Assembly (NCBI GenBank): GCA_049241565.1
Contig: JBMLQL010000040.1
Coordinates: 1 to 64,000 of the forward strand
Direction: 5' to 3'
Length of the DNA stretch: 64,000 nucleotides
Origin: DZBG01 sp049241565
Lineage (GTDB): Bacteria > Bdellovibrionota > Bacteriovoracia > Bacteriovoracales > Bacteriovoracaceae
Position 1 is the first letter of the stretch, and the number at the start of each line of letters is the position of its first letter. Under the pieces are notes generated by a model. It did not search any database. It was not told where the DNA came from and saw only the letters and a list, made by a program, of their open reading frames with translations. Both the position numbers and the translations under genes were made by a program. Shown here in pieces: positions 1 to 7,500 of the stretch.

Positions 1-62
1 CTGGACCTTGGAAAAAAATCTCACCCTACAGGCACCATTTAACTGGGGCAGTTTATAAAAAT

Positions 63-488
63 CTAAGAAATAAACTGCTTAACTTGAGCAGAGTTCATGG
101 CTCCACTCTGACGACGCACCTCTTTTCCATTCTGGAAGAGAATAGTACACGGAATTCCTCTAATACCAAACTTGGCCGCTAGCATTTGCTCCGTTTCAGT
201 ATTTATTTTTAAAAAGACAGTATCAACATTTTCACGAGAGGCTTTCTCAAACTCTGGCCCATACATTTTGCAAGGACCACACCAACTCGCCCAAAAATCT
301 ACGACTACAGGTTTTTCACTCTTAGTGATGATGCGCTCAAAATCATTTGTATTGGCCTGAGACACAAGACCATGCATCGGAAGATCAGCACCACATTTTC
401 CGCAAACTGGAGTTTTCTTCAGAGCATTGTCAGCATTGACTTTGTTTAAACTGGAGCACTTAACGCAAACTGAATAGGTATGACTCAT
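63..488 (-). CDS. trxC: Thioredoxin 2 (TrxC type)
   Basis: A 141-residue cytoplasmic thiol-disulfide reductase. The N-terminal zinc ribbon has CxxC pairs at C8/C11 and C29/C32, and the thioredoxin fold carries the WCGPC active site at C70/C73. The zinc ribbon before the fold distinguishes thioredoxin 2 from thioredoxin 1, and the length is normal for the family. I place the start at 488, because an AGAGGAGA ribosome site lies just upstream; an in-frame ATG at 521 has none. The gene is divergent from the CBS-domain gene at 605. By family it reduces protein disulfides, often under oxidative stress. I see no clear operator in front of it. Confidence 0.93.
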   Translation of the reverse strand: MSHTYSVCVKCSSLNKVNADNALKKTPVCGKCGADLPMHGLVSQANTNDFERIITKSEKPVVVDFWASWCGPCKMYGPEFEKASRENVDTVFLKINTETEQMLAAKFGIRGIPCTILFQNGKEVRRQSGAMNSAQVKQFIS

Positions 489-604
489 AAAATTCTCCTC
501 TCTTAAGAAAGATGGGCGCAATTTAAATTAAGTCAAGAGCTTGAGATAAATCATACTTTTCTTCTTCTTAATAAGAGACACTTTCTTCTATCAAGGAGTC
601 CTTT

Positions 605-1012
605 ATGACAAAACCCATTCCCATGATCCAAAAATTTATGACAACCACCCCTCTTTTTGTAGAAAAGGACGGCTCATTACTAGAAGCCGCGAAGTTGATG
701 CAAAAAAATCAAATTCGCCATTTACCAGTTATATTTCTCGGAAAAGTAGAGGGCATTCTTTCGGAAACAGATATTAACTTAGTTAAAAATATTAAAGATG
801 TTGATATTGAAAAGATGAAAGTTTACGAGTGCTTCACACCTAATGCTTATACTGTCTCTCCAGAGGCCAAACTTGATGAAGTCACAGCCGAAATGGCCGA
901 ACACAAGTATGGCTGCGTTCCTGTGGTAGATAATGAGAAACTAGTGGGTATTTTTACTTGGGTGGATGCTTTAAGAGCAACCTCAGATCTTCTTCATACT
1001 CGTCTCAAATAA
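605..1012 (+). CDS. Two-CBS-domain protein
   Basis: A 135-residue soluble protein made almost entirely of a tandem CBS pair, at about residues 8-60 and 72-130. Typical features are the start 'MTTTPLFVEKDGSLLEAA', then RHLPVI, and in the second copy CVPVVDNEKLVGIFTW. CBS pairs bind adenine nucleotides or related ligands and usually regulate a partner; here no catalytic domain is attached, so the partner is unknown. The CAAGGAG ribosome site at about 592-598 supports the ATG at 605. It stands alone: trxC is divergent, and a hairpin follows before the next gene. Confidence 0.88.
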   Translation: MTKPIPMIQKFMTTTPLFVEKDGSLLEAAKLMQKNQIRHLPVIFLGKVEGILSETDINLVKNIKDVDIEKMKVYECFTPNAYTVSPEAKLDEVTAEMAEHKYGCVPVVDNEKLVGIFTWVDALRATSDLLHTRLK

Positions 1013-1022
1013 AATTAATCAT

Positions 1023-1055
1023 TTAAGAGGGTGTAAGTCTTTCACACCCTCTTAA
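1023..1055 (+). terminator. 12-bp perfect hairpin after the CBS gene
   Basis: The arms at 1023-1034 and 1044-1055 are perfectly complementary (TTAAGAGGGTGT and its reverse complement) around a 9-nt loop. No T-tract follows on the plus strand, so it may be a weak or factor-assisted terminator, or an mRNA 3' stabiliser. Confidence 0.5.
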
Positions 1056-1073
1056 CCTTGGTTAAAATTCCTG

Positions 1074-1079
1074 TATAAC
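1074..1079 (+). promoter_or_regulatory. TATAAC -10 box, probable leaderless start
   Basis: TATAAC ends 7 nt before the ATG at 1087, so the expected transcription start coincides with the start codon. A TTAACC hexamer 16 bp upstream could be the -35. No Shine-Dalgarno sequence lies between the box and the ATG. Confidence 0.45.
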
Positions 1080-1086
1080 AGCATTC

Positions 1087-1572
1087 ATGAAATACATCTT
1101 AGTGCTCATGATGCTCTTTTCTACGAATCTGACTCATGCCGAGATTTTAGGTCATGAGTATCCTCTCGCTCCTATTCCTCAGCTCACTCCCGGGGAGCTT
1201 TGTTCTTATCCTACTGAGTACCGCTATCAAGAAAATATCCCTTATTGCGAACGTGATGTGGCCTATGAACTTAAAGAGCAAGTTTTTAATGAATACCGTC
1301 GCGCGGGATTTGTGATTCCGGCCAATGAGCGTAGCAACTATAAGATTGATCACTTCATTCCACTCTGCGCGGGAGGGGCCAATACTTTTGAAAATCTGTG
1401 GCCTCAACATAAAACTATTTATGAGATCACGGATTCACTCGAGGTTCTTGCATGTGAGAAACTGAAGCAAGGAAAGATCACTCAACGAAATGTAGTGGCC
1501 TTAATCAAAAAAGCAAAAATGAATCTAAGTCAGGTGAGATCAGTTCGCGACCAGCTTGCTCGCCTTCGTTAA
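1087..1572 (+). CDS. Secreted HNH-type endonuclease
   Basis: A 161-residue protein with an N-terminal signal peptide (about residues 1-18, ending THA). The core reads YKIDHFIPLCAGGANTFENL and then WPQ. This is the DHxxPLxxGG...NLWPQ form of the HNH/beta-beta-alpha metal nuclease motif, with D88-H89 and N103 in the expected places. Cysteines flank the fold and probably form disulfides, which suits an exported enzyme. The expected role is cleavage of nucleic acid outside the cytoplasm, for example prey DNA; the substrate is inference. No ribosome site precedes the ATG, and a -10 box lies where a leaderless mRNA would start. The stop codon overlaps that of the opposing alkC-like gene (TTAA at 1569-1572). 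Confidence 0.82.
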   Translation: MKYILVLMMLFSTNLTHAEILGHEYPLAPIPQLTPGELCSYPTEYRYQENIPYCERDVAYELKEQVFNEYRRAGFVIPANERSNYKIDHFIPLCAGGANTFENLWPQHKTIYEITDSLEVLACEKLKQGKITQRNVVALIKKAKMNLSQVRSVRDQLARLR

Positions 1573-2675
1573 ACATCAAATTGCCAGCTGGCCTCGGCCA
1601 GTTTTCTTCCGTTTATCTGAATGAACACATGATGAAGTCCTTTATAGTACTTCATGGTGGTAATCGCTTTCAGTGAATGTGATTTCTTAATCGTCAGAGT
1701 TTCCTTGGGCCCAAGCTCAAAACTTTTCAGCTTAAAAACTTTTGCACTCTTTTTGCCTCCGGCCTTCACAAAATCAATCGCGTAATCCACGACTAGTTTT
1801 TGTTTGCTCTTTGAGGTTGAGGTGAGATCAAAACTGAACTCCAGTTTATCCCCCATTTTAAATTTCTTTTTATTGAGTTTTATCTCACTCATCTTAACTT
1901 TGGCCTCTCCAGTGACACCCATCATCTCTAAGGCCTTTTTATCGCCTTTTTTAATCATGGTTCGCAGGGCCTGACGTTTAATCCAATCAAGCTTGGCCTG
2001 ATGTTTTTCAGGACATGATTTTTGCCACATTTTTAAAACATCAATCACCACATGAGGATGATTCTTTGAGATATCATTTAAATGATTGGCCACACTCTTT
2101 CTGACATAAAGTTCTTCATCAAATTTAAGTTTATCTAAAAGAAGAAGAGTATGTGTGGGGTCCATGATAAAAAGCGGAATCTTTCCTCCCCAAGGGAGAA
2201 TAGGACGACTTCCTTCTGAAACCCAACGGCGGATATGGACATTTTTATCAGTGGCCCATTTTGAAAAATAATTTAAAACTTTAGTATGATTTTGAAGAAT
2301 AAAAGGTCTGACTGCAAACTCTGAAGTGAATTTTTGAGTCATGACATACATGGCCTTCATAGACTCATCAAAATCGTTCAGACCGAATTGCGAAATGTAT
2401 TCGGAAAATGGCCACAAAGAAAAACCTGAAAGCTTATCTTGCTCAATTGCCTTTACGAGAATTTTGACGGCCTCTTTGTAAGAATCAGGCAGATGTTTTT
2501 TAAGTTCAGCAGTGATGAGAAGAACTCTCGCCTTTAATTCTAAAGAAGGAAGCTTTTCGCTAACTTTCACAAATTCTTTCAAAGAGAACTCTGGATAAAT
2601 ATGATGTACCTCTCGACCGATGGTGTCCACCACATTTTTATTAATGAAGTTCTTAAACGCTGAATCCGATTCCAT
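1569..2675 (-). CDS. DNA alkylation repair protein, AlkC-like
   Basis: A 368-residue protein. Residues 1 to about 250 are a helical HEAT-like repeat domain, and the motif RRWVSEGSRPILPWG (149-163) closely resembles the signature of the AlkC branch of alkyl-base DNA glycosylases. The remaining 110 residues are beta-rich and match the extra Ig-like domain found in one subset of AlkC proteins. By family it removes 3-methylated purines from DNA in the cytoplasm. It is a single gene whose stop overlaps the opposing nuclease gene by 4 nt. The ATG at 2675 has only a weak AAGG upstream. The family call is firm; substrate range is inferred. Confidence 0.85.
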   Translation of the reverse strand: MESDSAFKNFINKNVVDTIGREVHHIYPEFSLKEFVKVSEKLPSLELKARVLLITAELKKHLPDSYKEAVKILVKAIEQDKLSGFSLWPFSEYISQFGLNDFDESMKAMYVMTQKFTSEFAVRPFILQNHTKVLNYFSKWATDKNVHIRRWVSEGSRPILPWGGKIPLFIMDPTHTLLLLDKLKFDEELYVRKSVANHLNDISKNHPHVVIDVLKMWQKSCPEKHQAKLDWIKRQALRTMIKKGDKKALEMMGVTGEAKVKMSEIKLNKKKFKMGDKLEFSFDLTSTSKSKQKLVVDYAIDFVKAGGKKSAKVFKLKSFELGPKETLTIKKSHSLKAITTMKYYKGLHHVFIQINGRKLAEASWQFDV

Positions 2676-2775
2676 GAATTTTAGCCTTCAGTTTTTGATT
2701 CTTTTCTGAAAGAGTTTTAAGAAAAAAATCAATGGCATTTTTTGTCTTAAAACTCATTCTCATCTCAATTGTAAA

Positions 2776-3339
2776 CTATTTTAATTTTTTGGTGAGAACA
2801 TTCGCAATCTGCTCACCAAAATCAATGGCCGAAGCAAGATCACCTTTTAAGAAAGCTTCTTCAGGGGCCACTTGCGCTGCTTGCATCATCAGTCCCGTGA
2901 AAGATCCTAAACGATTTCTTGATTCATCCACAGGCACACCCGAATAAAACTCTGGAAGTCTGCTGTATCCGGCCCAAAGCATCCCATGTTGAAAAGCAAA
3001 AGTGGCAAGCGCTTGCAGAGTGGCCAGTTTATCTCCAGACGGAGAACCTGATACCGTAAATCCTGCGGCCAGTTTATGTTCCCATTCGCGCTTCAGCCAC
3101 AAACCAGAACTCTCATCCATAAAGGTTTTAAAACCTGCACTTACATTTCCCATATAAGTCGGTGACCCAAAGATGATAGCATCTGCAGACTTAAACAAAT
3201 CAAAATTTGTGGGCCCTTTTCCAACTTCAAGGAGTTCCACCTCTACAAGTTCATTTTTCTTAACTCCTTCTGCCACTTTTTGGGCCGCAAAGGCCGTATG
3301 CCCATACCCACTGTGATAAACCACCAGAACTTTTTTCAT
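2776..3339 (-). CDS. Flavodoxin-fold NAD(P)H:FMN oxidoreductase
   Basis: A 187-residue cytoplasmic protein with a flavodoxin-like fold. It starts MKKVLVVYHSGYGHT, the FMN phosphate-binding loop, and continues with GSPTYMGNVS and FTVSGSPSGDK as in WrbA-like and NADPH-dependent FMN reductases. It probably reduces quinones or similar acceptors via FMN. The start lies one base after the yceI stop, and its GGAGA ribosome site is inside the yceI end, so the two are one operon. That operon runs from the divergent region holding two MarR-type operators, suggesting induction by a small molecule or oxidant. The exact substrate is unknown. Confidence 0.87.
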   Translation of the reverse strand: MKKVLVVYHSGYGHTAFAAQKVAEGVKKNELVEVELLEVGKGPTNFDLFKSADAIIFGSPTYMGNVSAGFKTFMDESSGLWLKREWEHKLAAGFTVSGSPSGDKLATLQALATFAFQHGMLWAGYSRLPEFYSGVPVDESRNRLGSFTGLMMQAAQVAPEEAFLKGDLASAIDFGEQIANVLTKKLK

Positions 3340-3340
3340 G

Positions 3341-3928
3341 CTATTTCTCCATTTTTGTTAATTCGACACTTCCTAGCAAACGAACTTCTTGTCCAATCAC
3401 AAGACCGCCTGTTTCCAAGACTGAGTTATATTTCATTCCGAAAGCATATCTATCTATGCTTCCGGAAATTTTTAATCCGATTCGTTCTGATCCCCATGGA
3501 TCTTTGATCACAGGGCTTAGTTCACCATTGAGAATAATATCTTTTGTAACTCCATTGAGTGTGAGCTCACCATAAATTTTGTATGAACCACTCTTCTGTC
3601 TATCAAATTTCTTACCGACAAATTTAATGGTTGGATTTTTCTGAGTATTAAAAAAATCTGGACTCTTCAGATGCTCATCACGTTGTGGAACACCAGTATT
3701 CACCGATGCTGTTTGAACGAGCACACTAAACTTGGCATCACTGAAATTGGCCTTATCCGCTTTCACTTCCATACTAAAATCTTCGAATGATCCCCTCACC
3801 TCTGAGATGGTGAGGTGATCAATACCAAAGTGGAGGGATGAATGGGCGGGGTCTACTTTCCACTCTTGTGTTTGAGCAAAAGCAGTGATTGAAACAAAGG
3901 CCAGGAGGGTAAGAATCGACTTTATCAT
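3341..3928 (-). CDS. yceI: YceI family periplasmic protein
   Basis: A 195-residue exported protein with a signal peptide cut after about AFAQ (residues 1-18). The mature part shows the YceI lipocalin-like pattern: WKVDPAHSSLHFGIDHL, VRGSFEDF, VNTGVPQRDEHLKSPDFF, TIKFVGK, and YELTLNGVTKDI-like strands. Members bind isoprenoid lipids or quinones in a long hydrophobic pocket. It is first in a two-gene operon with a flavodoxin-like gene. The promoter region at 3929-4012 is shared with the divergent marR, and two operator palindromes there predict MarR control. The start is preceded by AAGGAAAAA. Confidence 0.93.
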   Translation of the reverse strand: MIKSILTLLAFVSITAFAQTQEWKVDPAHSSLHFGIDHLTISEVRGSFEDFSMEVKADKANFSDAKFSVLVQTASVNTGVPQRDEHLKSPDFFNTQKNPTIKFVGKKFDRQKSGSYKIYGELTLNGVTKDIILNGELSPVIKDPWGSERIGLKISGSIDRYAFGMKYNSVLETGGLVIGQEVRLLGSVELTKMEK

Positions 3929-3946
3929 TGGTTTTTCCTTAAAGTA

Positions 3947-3990
3947 GTTGCGTTTGCAACAACTTTACTCCTTTTAGTTGCATTTGCAAC
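3947..3990. promoter_or_regulatory. Twin MarR operators in the marR/yceI intergenic region
   Basis: Two near-identical palindromes, GTTGCGTTTGCAAC at 3947-3960 and GTTGCATTTGCAAC at 3977-3990, lie exactly 30 bp apart centre to centre (about three helical turns). The second extends to a 22-bp perfect inverted repeat at 3973-3994. Position between divergent marR and yceI makes autoregulation plus yceI repression the natural reading. Confidence 0.85.
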
Positions 3991-4006
3991 TAAAATCTTA
4001 TAAAAT
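3978..4006 (+). promoter_or_regulatory. marR promoter embedded in the operator
   Basis: TTGCAT (3978-3983), a 17-bp spacer, then TAAAAT (4001-4006). The -35 lies inside operator 2, so bound repressor would block it. The predicted start is at about 4013, the A of the marR ATG, and there is no Shine-Dalgarno sequence; the mRNA is probably leaderless. Confidence 0.65.
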
Positions 4007-4012
4007 AGCTAA

Positions 4013-4447
4013 ATGACGGAAAATACATGTCCCAGCACCTGGGCCACACTCTTTAAGACCTTCCAGCGCCTCCATCAAGGGATGGAGGATGAACTCAAGG
4101 CCCAGGGTCTTCCGAGTTTAGAAATTTATGATGTTCTTTGGACATTAGAGCAGGCCGAATACCATGCCTTGAGACTCAATGAGCTCGCAGAAAAAGTTTA
4201 TATCGCTCGTTTTAACGTCACACGAATTTGTGACAAGCTCGAAGAGCAAGGCCTCATTGAAAAAGCAAAATGTCCGAGTGATAAACGAGGTGTGCACGCT
4301 CGTCTTACTGAATCTGGACTCAAACTTCGAAAAGAAACTTGGGCCGTGTACGGAAGACTGATTGAAGAGCGATTTTCGTTAAAGCTCTCTCACTCCGATC
4401 ATCAAGATCTCATTCGGATTCTTTCAAAACTAGAGATTAATGATTAA
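4013..4447 (+). CDS. MarR family transcriptional regulator
   Basis: A 144-residue cytoplasmic DNA-binding protein. The central winged helix-turn-helix spans about residues 45-105, with LRLNELAEKVYIARFNVTRI as the recognition region, a CDKLEEQGLIEKA helix, and the DKRGVHARLTESG wing containing the conserved D-x-R. MarR dimers usually repress and are released by small aromatic or oxidising ligands. It is divergent from yceI, and two palindromic operators lie in the 84-bp gap. Transcription probably begins at the ATG. Its stop overlaps the opposing membrane-protein gene by 4 nt. Confidence 0.92.
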   Translation: MTENTCPSTWATLFKTFQRLHQGMEDELKAQGLPSLEIYDVLWTLEQAEYHALRLNELAEKVYIARFNVTRICDKLEEQGLIEKAKCPSDKRGVHARLTESGLKLRKETWAVYGRLIEERFSLKLSHSDHQDLIRILSKLEIND

Positions 4448-4911
4448 TCTTTTTTAGTAAATTCCGCTTCGATCACATTTCCATCATCCACTTTCCTCTC
4501 TTGAGTTTGAGTAGAATAATTCTCAGGAGCTGCTCGGTAAGTGCGAAAGACAAAAGTATTTTTCTTGCGACCCAGTCCCCATTTCTCAAAAGCTTCGCCA
4601 CCAAGAGCGATCAACCAGCTCATCACCACCAGAAGGGGATTAGTATGAAAGTAAGACACTGTGGCCAGAGTTGCCACTAAGATACGTGGACAAAAAACCC
4701 AAGCGGCCCACCAAAGAAATCCACCTGAGGCCACTGAGGAAAACAGAAGTGTGAGCCGCGGAAAAAAAGTAATAAATACTAAGAAGAAAAGACCATGTTT
4801 TTGGAAATAATCAACAGTTCCAAATGATGTTTTAAAAACATCCATCATCATCGTGGTGGCCACCATGAGGACGCAGAAAACTATAATACCGCGAAAAAAT
4901 AATGATCTCAT
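4444..4911 (-). CDS. Small inner-membrane protein of unknown function
   Basis: A 155-residue protein with about four hydrophobic segments between residues 5 and 105, followed by a polar tail ending VIEAEFTKKD. I do not recognise the family. The first helix looks like an uncleaved membrane anchor. It is the last gene of a likely operon: 13 bp after the antiporter gene, which itself follows a small conserved protein. It may therefore work with the antiporter, but nothing in the sequence proves that. Its stop overlaps the marR stop (TTAA at 4444-4447). Confidence 0.75.
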   Translation of the reverse strand: MRSLFFRGIIVFCVLMVATTMMMDVFKTSFGTVDYFQKHGLFFLVFITFFPRLTLLFSSVASGGFLWWAAWVFCPRILVATLATVSYFHTNPLLVVMSWLIALGGEAFEKWGLGRKKNTFVFRTYRAAPENYSTQTQERKVDDGNVIEAEFTKKD

Positions 4912-4924
4912 ATCAGCTTTGCTT

Positions 4925-5884
4925 TTATTGGTTACTTATTAAATACCAGACATAACTAGCGTAAGAGAAAATAAAAACTCCCCCTAACCATCGATCATAT
5001 CTCTGCTTCCATAGGGCCATTGGTAAACAAAGGCCCGCAGTCACTAGCATGAACGGAATATCTACCGTCACCATATGAGCATTCACCATCAGTCCTGATG
5101 GTACGAACAAACCGGAAAAGCCCAGAACTCCAAAAATATTAAAAATATTTGAGCCCACCACATTTCCAACAGCAATTTCTTTTTCACCTTTGATCGTCGC
5201 CACCACAGAGGTGGCCACTTCAGGAAGTGAGGTTCCAATAGAGATAATCGTCAACGCAATCACTGCTTCTGACCAGCCCAGAAGTCTTGCTCCTATCACA
5301 GCTCCGTCTACAAATAATTTTGCTCCGATGACCAGCAAAACAAGACCAACAGCTAATTTAGTCAGATCTTTAATCTTGTCACCAATGGAGCTAAATTCTT
5401 TATTATATTCTTCTTTAATTTTTACTGATTCAGAGCGAGCAAGTTTTATCTGAAGAATAACATAGCCAATCATGATTCCAAGAAAAACAAGACTCTCCCA
5501 AAGAACTAGTTTTTGATCATAACCAAATAACCAAACTAAAGCAGACGCCGCCACCATAATAGGGATATCAAGTTTGATGAGCTGCTGAGAGATGGCCAGA
5601 GGGACAATCAAAGAGCAGACGCCTAAAATCCCAAGAACATTAAAAATATTAGAGCCCACAACATTCCCGAGCGCGATATCGGCATTTCCTTGATAAGCGG
5701 CCAGGACATTCACCGCAAATTCTGGAGCAGAAGTCCCAAACGCCACCACTGTAAGTCCGATGACAAGAGGAGAAATACCAAATCGACGAGCAATATGAGA
5801 AGCCGAGGCCACAAAAATATTTGCTCCAAAAGTAAGAATCATCACACCCCCAATTAAATAGAGGGCCACTTGAATCAGTTCCAC
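4925..5884 (-). CDS. CaCA family Na+/Ca2+ antiporter (YrbG-like)
   Basis: A 319-residue polytopic inner-membrane transporter, the usual length for bacterial YrbG-type exchangers. The two inverted alpha repeats are plain: GTSAPEFAVNVLAA...GNVVGSNIFNVLG near residue 50 and GTSLPEVATSVVAT...GNVVGSNIFNIFG near residue 215. The paired acidic residues of the P-E motifs bind the cation. A polar loop of about 40 residues separates the halves. It should exchange sodium or protons for calcium. It is the middle gene of three, 9 bp after the upstream small gene. Confidence 0.93.
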   Translation of the reverse strand: MELIQVALYLIGGVMILTFGANIFVASASHIARRFGISPLVIGLTVVAFGTSAPEFAVNVLAAYQGNADIALGNVVGSNIFNVLGILGVCSLIVPLAISQQLIKLDIPIMVAASALVWLFGYDQKLVLWESLVFLGIMIGYVILQIKLARSESVKIKEEYNKEFSSIGDKIKDLTKLAVGLVLLVIGAKLFVDGAVIGARLLGWSEAVIALTIISIGTSLPEVATSVVATIKGEKEIAVGNVVGSNIFNIFGVLGFSGLFVPSGLMVNAHMVTVDIPFMLVTAGLCLPMALWKQRYDRWLGGVFIFSYASYVWYLISNQ

Positions 5885-5893
5885 AATCTCTCC

Positions 5894-6175
5894 TTAGTGA
5901 TACTTGGTATTTTTTAAGTTCTCATCTTGTTCGGCCTGAAGTTTTTCGACTTCTTCAAAAAATCGGCGGAGGCGCTGAACCCCAGAGATCAGTGCCTCTT
6001 CTGCAGAGTGGCCTGAATAAAGAATTCCAATATGACGATAAATCTTATGGGACTCTTTATGGACGATATCAACCTCGGCGATGAACTCTTCTTTAATATG
6101 ATTAATCGCAATTCTTCCCATGAGGTATGGATTATTATCTAATTCGATATAGTGCTCTTTTGGGTACTCACTCAT
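5894..6175 (-). CDS. Small conserved hypothetical protein
   Basis: A 93-residue soluble protein beginning MSEYPKEHYIELDNN. It contains a predicted beta-rich middle (YLMGRIAINHIKEEFIAEVD) and a helical end with AEEALISGVQRLRRFFEEVE. I do not recognise the family. It leads the operon with the antiporter, 9 bp apart. The upstream region is shared with the divergent sigma-54-type promoter of the gene at 6343. No strong ribosome site is seen before the ATG. Confidence 0.7.
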   Translation of the reverse strand: MSEYPKEHYIELDNNPYLMGRIAINHIKEEFIAEVDIVHKESHKIYRHIGILYSGHSAEEALISGVQRLRRFFEEVEKLQAEQDENLKNTKYH

Positions 6176-6264
6176 GTCTATATCTTACTTATCTGGTTGC
6201 ACTTTGACCTCTCTAAAATGCACCTTGCACTGCGTCTTCTTATTGATAGTTCGATCCACTCCCT

Positions 6265-6280
6265 TGGCACTCTCTTTGCT
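6265..6280 (+). promoter_or_regulatory. Sigma-54 (RpoN) promoter, -24/-12
   Basis: TGGCAC at 6265-6270, five bases, then TTGCT at 6276-6280, an exact match to the TGGCAC-N5-TTGCW consensus. The predicted start is near 6291, leaving a 5' leader of about 50 nt with an AAGGAG site before the ATG at 6343. Activation would need an enhancer-binding protein; repeated TTGCAC words at about 6199-6235 are possible sites. Confidence 0.85.
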
Positions 6281-6342
6281 TTAATGGCCCTATCACCCCA
6301 TCAGACCAAGACGGTACCGAGCGGAGTTTATAAGGAGAAAAG

Positions 6343-7314
6343 ATGAAAAAATCTTTGCTGTGTGTTTTAGCGTTGTCGTTTGCAAGTTTTGCTAGCATGG
6401 CCGATGCAGCCGAATGTGTTGTTGAACTCAAAGGGCCAACAGCTCAAGTGATCTCTGTTTTTAGGGCTGCTGAATGTCGTGAAGCTCTTCGTGATTGCTC
6501 AAAAGCAGCACGTGCCCACTCTGGTTCAGTTTGTGAGCAAGTCAGAGAACAACAACCACAACCTCAGCCGCAACCAGAGCCACAGCCACAGCCACAGCCA
6601 CAGCCACAGCCACAACCACAACCGCAACCGCAACCACAAGCTCAAGGGCCGATAGAAGTTCGTCACCTGACTTTGTCACAACAACTTCAGTCTCGAGTTT
6701 TCCAAAACTGTGAACTCAGACAGGCCAGCATGTATGATCATGAGCTTCTCGTTGACCAAGTTTTCTTTGGTCGCTTTGATCTCTACCGCGATCAAGTTGA
6801 TCTTGACCGTGTGGTTTCAAATCTTGTTCGTCGTGGAGACTGTCGATATAAGCGAGCCGATATTCTTTCAATCCAACTTGATCCACTTCTGATCCAAGAG
6901 TCGATGAGTGGAATGAGTGGGTGTCGCTTGGCCGAAGAAATCTACCCTCAAGGCCGCACTGGTCGCTACCGTCTTGATATCCAGTACCCGAGAAGCTCAC
7001 AAGTTTTCCTTCTTCCTGCTCAAGAAGCTGAACTTCGCGAGGCCCTGGCCCTCTCGATTATGAATAGACACTGCTCAAAAGGCTTCAGCCGTGAACAGAT
7101 CCTTCTTCGTGACCCAATGTTAGTTCAAGATTTTATCAGTCAAGGAGCTCAATACTGTCATCTTCGTTCATCAAACGGTATCACTCACACTCTTTATATC
7201 CGTGGCCGTGCTTCTGGACAATTTGACCTTCGTCGTGACGAGGCTTACCTTCGCGATGTTCTCGTGAGACATATTATGCAAGGAACTTGCATCCTCAGAA
7301 GACCAAGATTTTAA
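6343..7314 (+). CDS. Exported Cys-repeat protein with a Pro-Gln linker
   Basis: A 323-residue protein with a signal peptide (residues 1 to about 22, ending MADAA). A short Cys-rich domain follows, then a Pro-Gln linker at about residues 69-100, then three copies of an unrecognised module. Each module opens with C-x-L, has G-R-F/Y-x-L or G-Q-F-D-L in the middle, and ends with Cys. The Cys pairs are 123/167, 194/244 and 272/316, joined by 27- and 28-residue connectors containing a DPxLxQ-like stretch. The pairs probably form disulfides in the periplasm or outside the cell. The function is unknown. Transcription is predicted from a sigma-54 promoter, unusual in this window. An AAGGAG ribosome site supports the start, and a strong terminator follows. 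Confidence 0.85.
   Translation: MKKSLLCVLALSFASFASMADAAECVVELKGPTAQVISVFRAAECREALRDCSKAARAHSGSVCEQVREQQPQPQPQPEPQPQPQPQPQPQPQPQPQPQAQGPIEVRHLTLSQQLQSRVFQNCELRQASMYDHELLVDQVFFGRFDLYRDQVDLDRVVSNLVRRGDCRYKRADILSIQLDPLLIQESMSGMSGCRLAEEIYPQGRTGRYRLDIQYPRSSQVFLLPAQEAELREALALSIMNRHCSKGFSREQILLRDPMLVQDFISQGAQYCHLRSSNGITHTLYIRGRASGQFDLRRDEAYLRDVLVRHIMQGTCILRRPRF
6580..6615 (+). repeat. CCACAG hexanucleotide repeats
   Basis: At least five perfect tandem copies of CCACAG followed by degenerate CCACAA/CCGCAA copies, encoding the Pro-Gln linker of the gene at 6343. Length changes by whole units would keep the reading frame. Confidence 0.85.
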
Positions 7315-7342
7315 TCTCCCATCTGCTTTGATTCAATCTTTT

Positions 7343-7368
7343 AAGGGCCTCAAACGAGGCCCTTTTTT
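7343..7368 (+). terminator. Rho-independent terminator after the Cys-repeat gene
   Basis: AAGGGCCTC (7343-7351), loop AAAC, GAGGCCCTT (7356-7364), then a T-run. Confidence 0.92.
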
Positions 7369-7431
7369 ATTCATGAAATTCAGTTTTATTCATCAGAGAA
7401 ACAATTTGTAAGAAATATTATTTGTACGGAC

Positions 7432-7437
7432 TATAAT
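7432..7437 (+). promoter_or_regulatory. TATAAT -10 box for the secreted protease gene
   Basis: Perfect TATAAT, 64 bp upstream of the TTG start at 7501. No good -35 hexamer is seen at 16-18 bp; TTGTAA lies 20 bp upstream. An activator may be needed. Confidence 0.5.
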
Positions 7438-7500
7438 GCAAGGCCTAAACTTTTTTCTGCAAATGGAATTGTCCTAAGTTCAAAGTCAAAGGAGTCAGAC

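Noticed and set aside
1..62. Possible tail of a gene at the window edge
   Set aside because: A plus-strand frame ends with a TAA at 40-42, but the other two plus frames are also open from the edge and 62 bases are too few to recognise a product.
6152..6346. 64-codon open frame across the region before the Cys-repeat gene
   Set aside because: It covers the sigma-54 promoter and leader, has no ribosome site and no family resemblance.
6550..6640. Repeat tract as a CRISPR array
   Set aside because: The units are contiguous 6-mers with no spacers and they encode a Pro-Gln linker.
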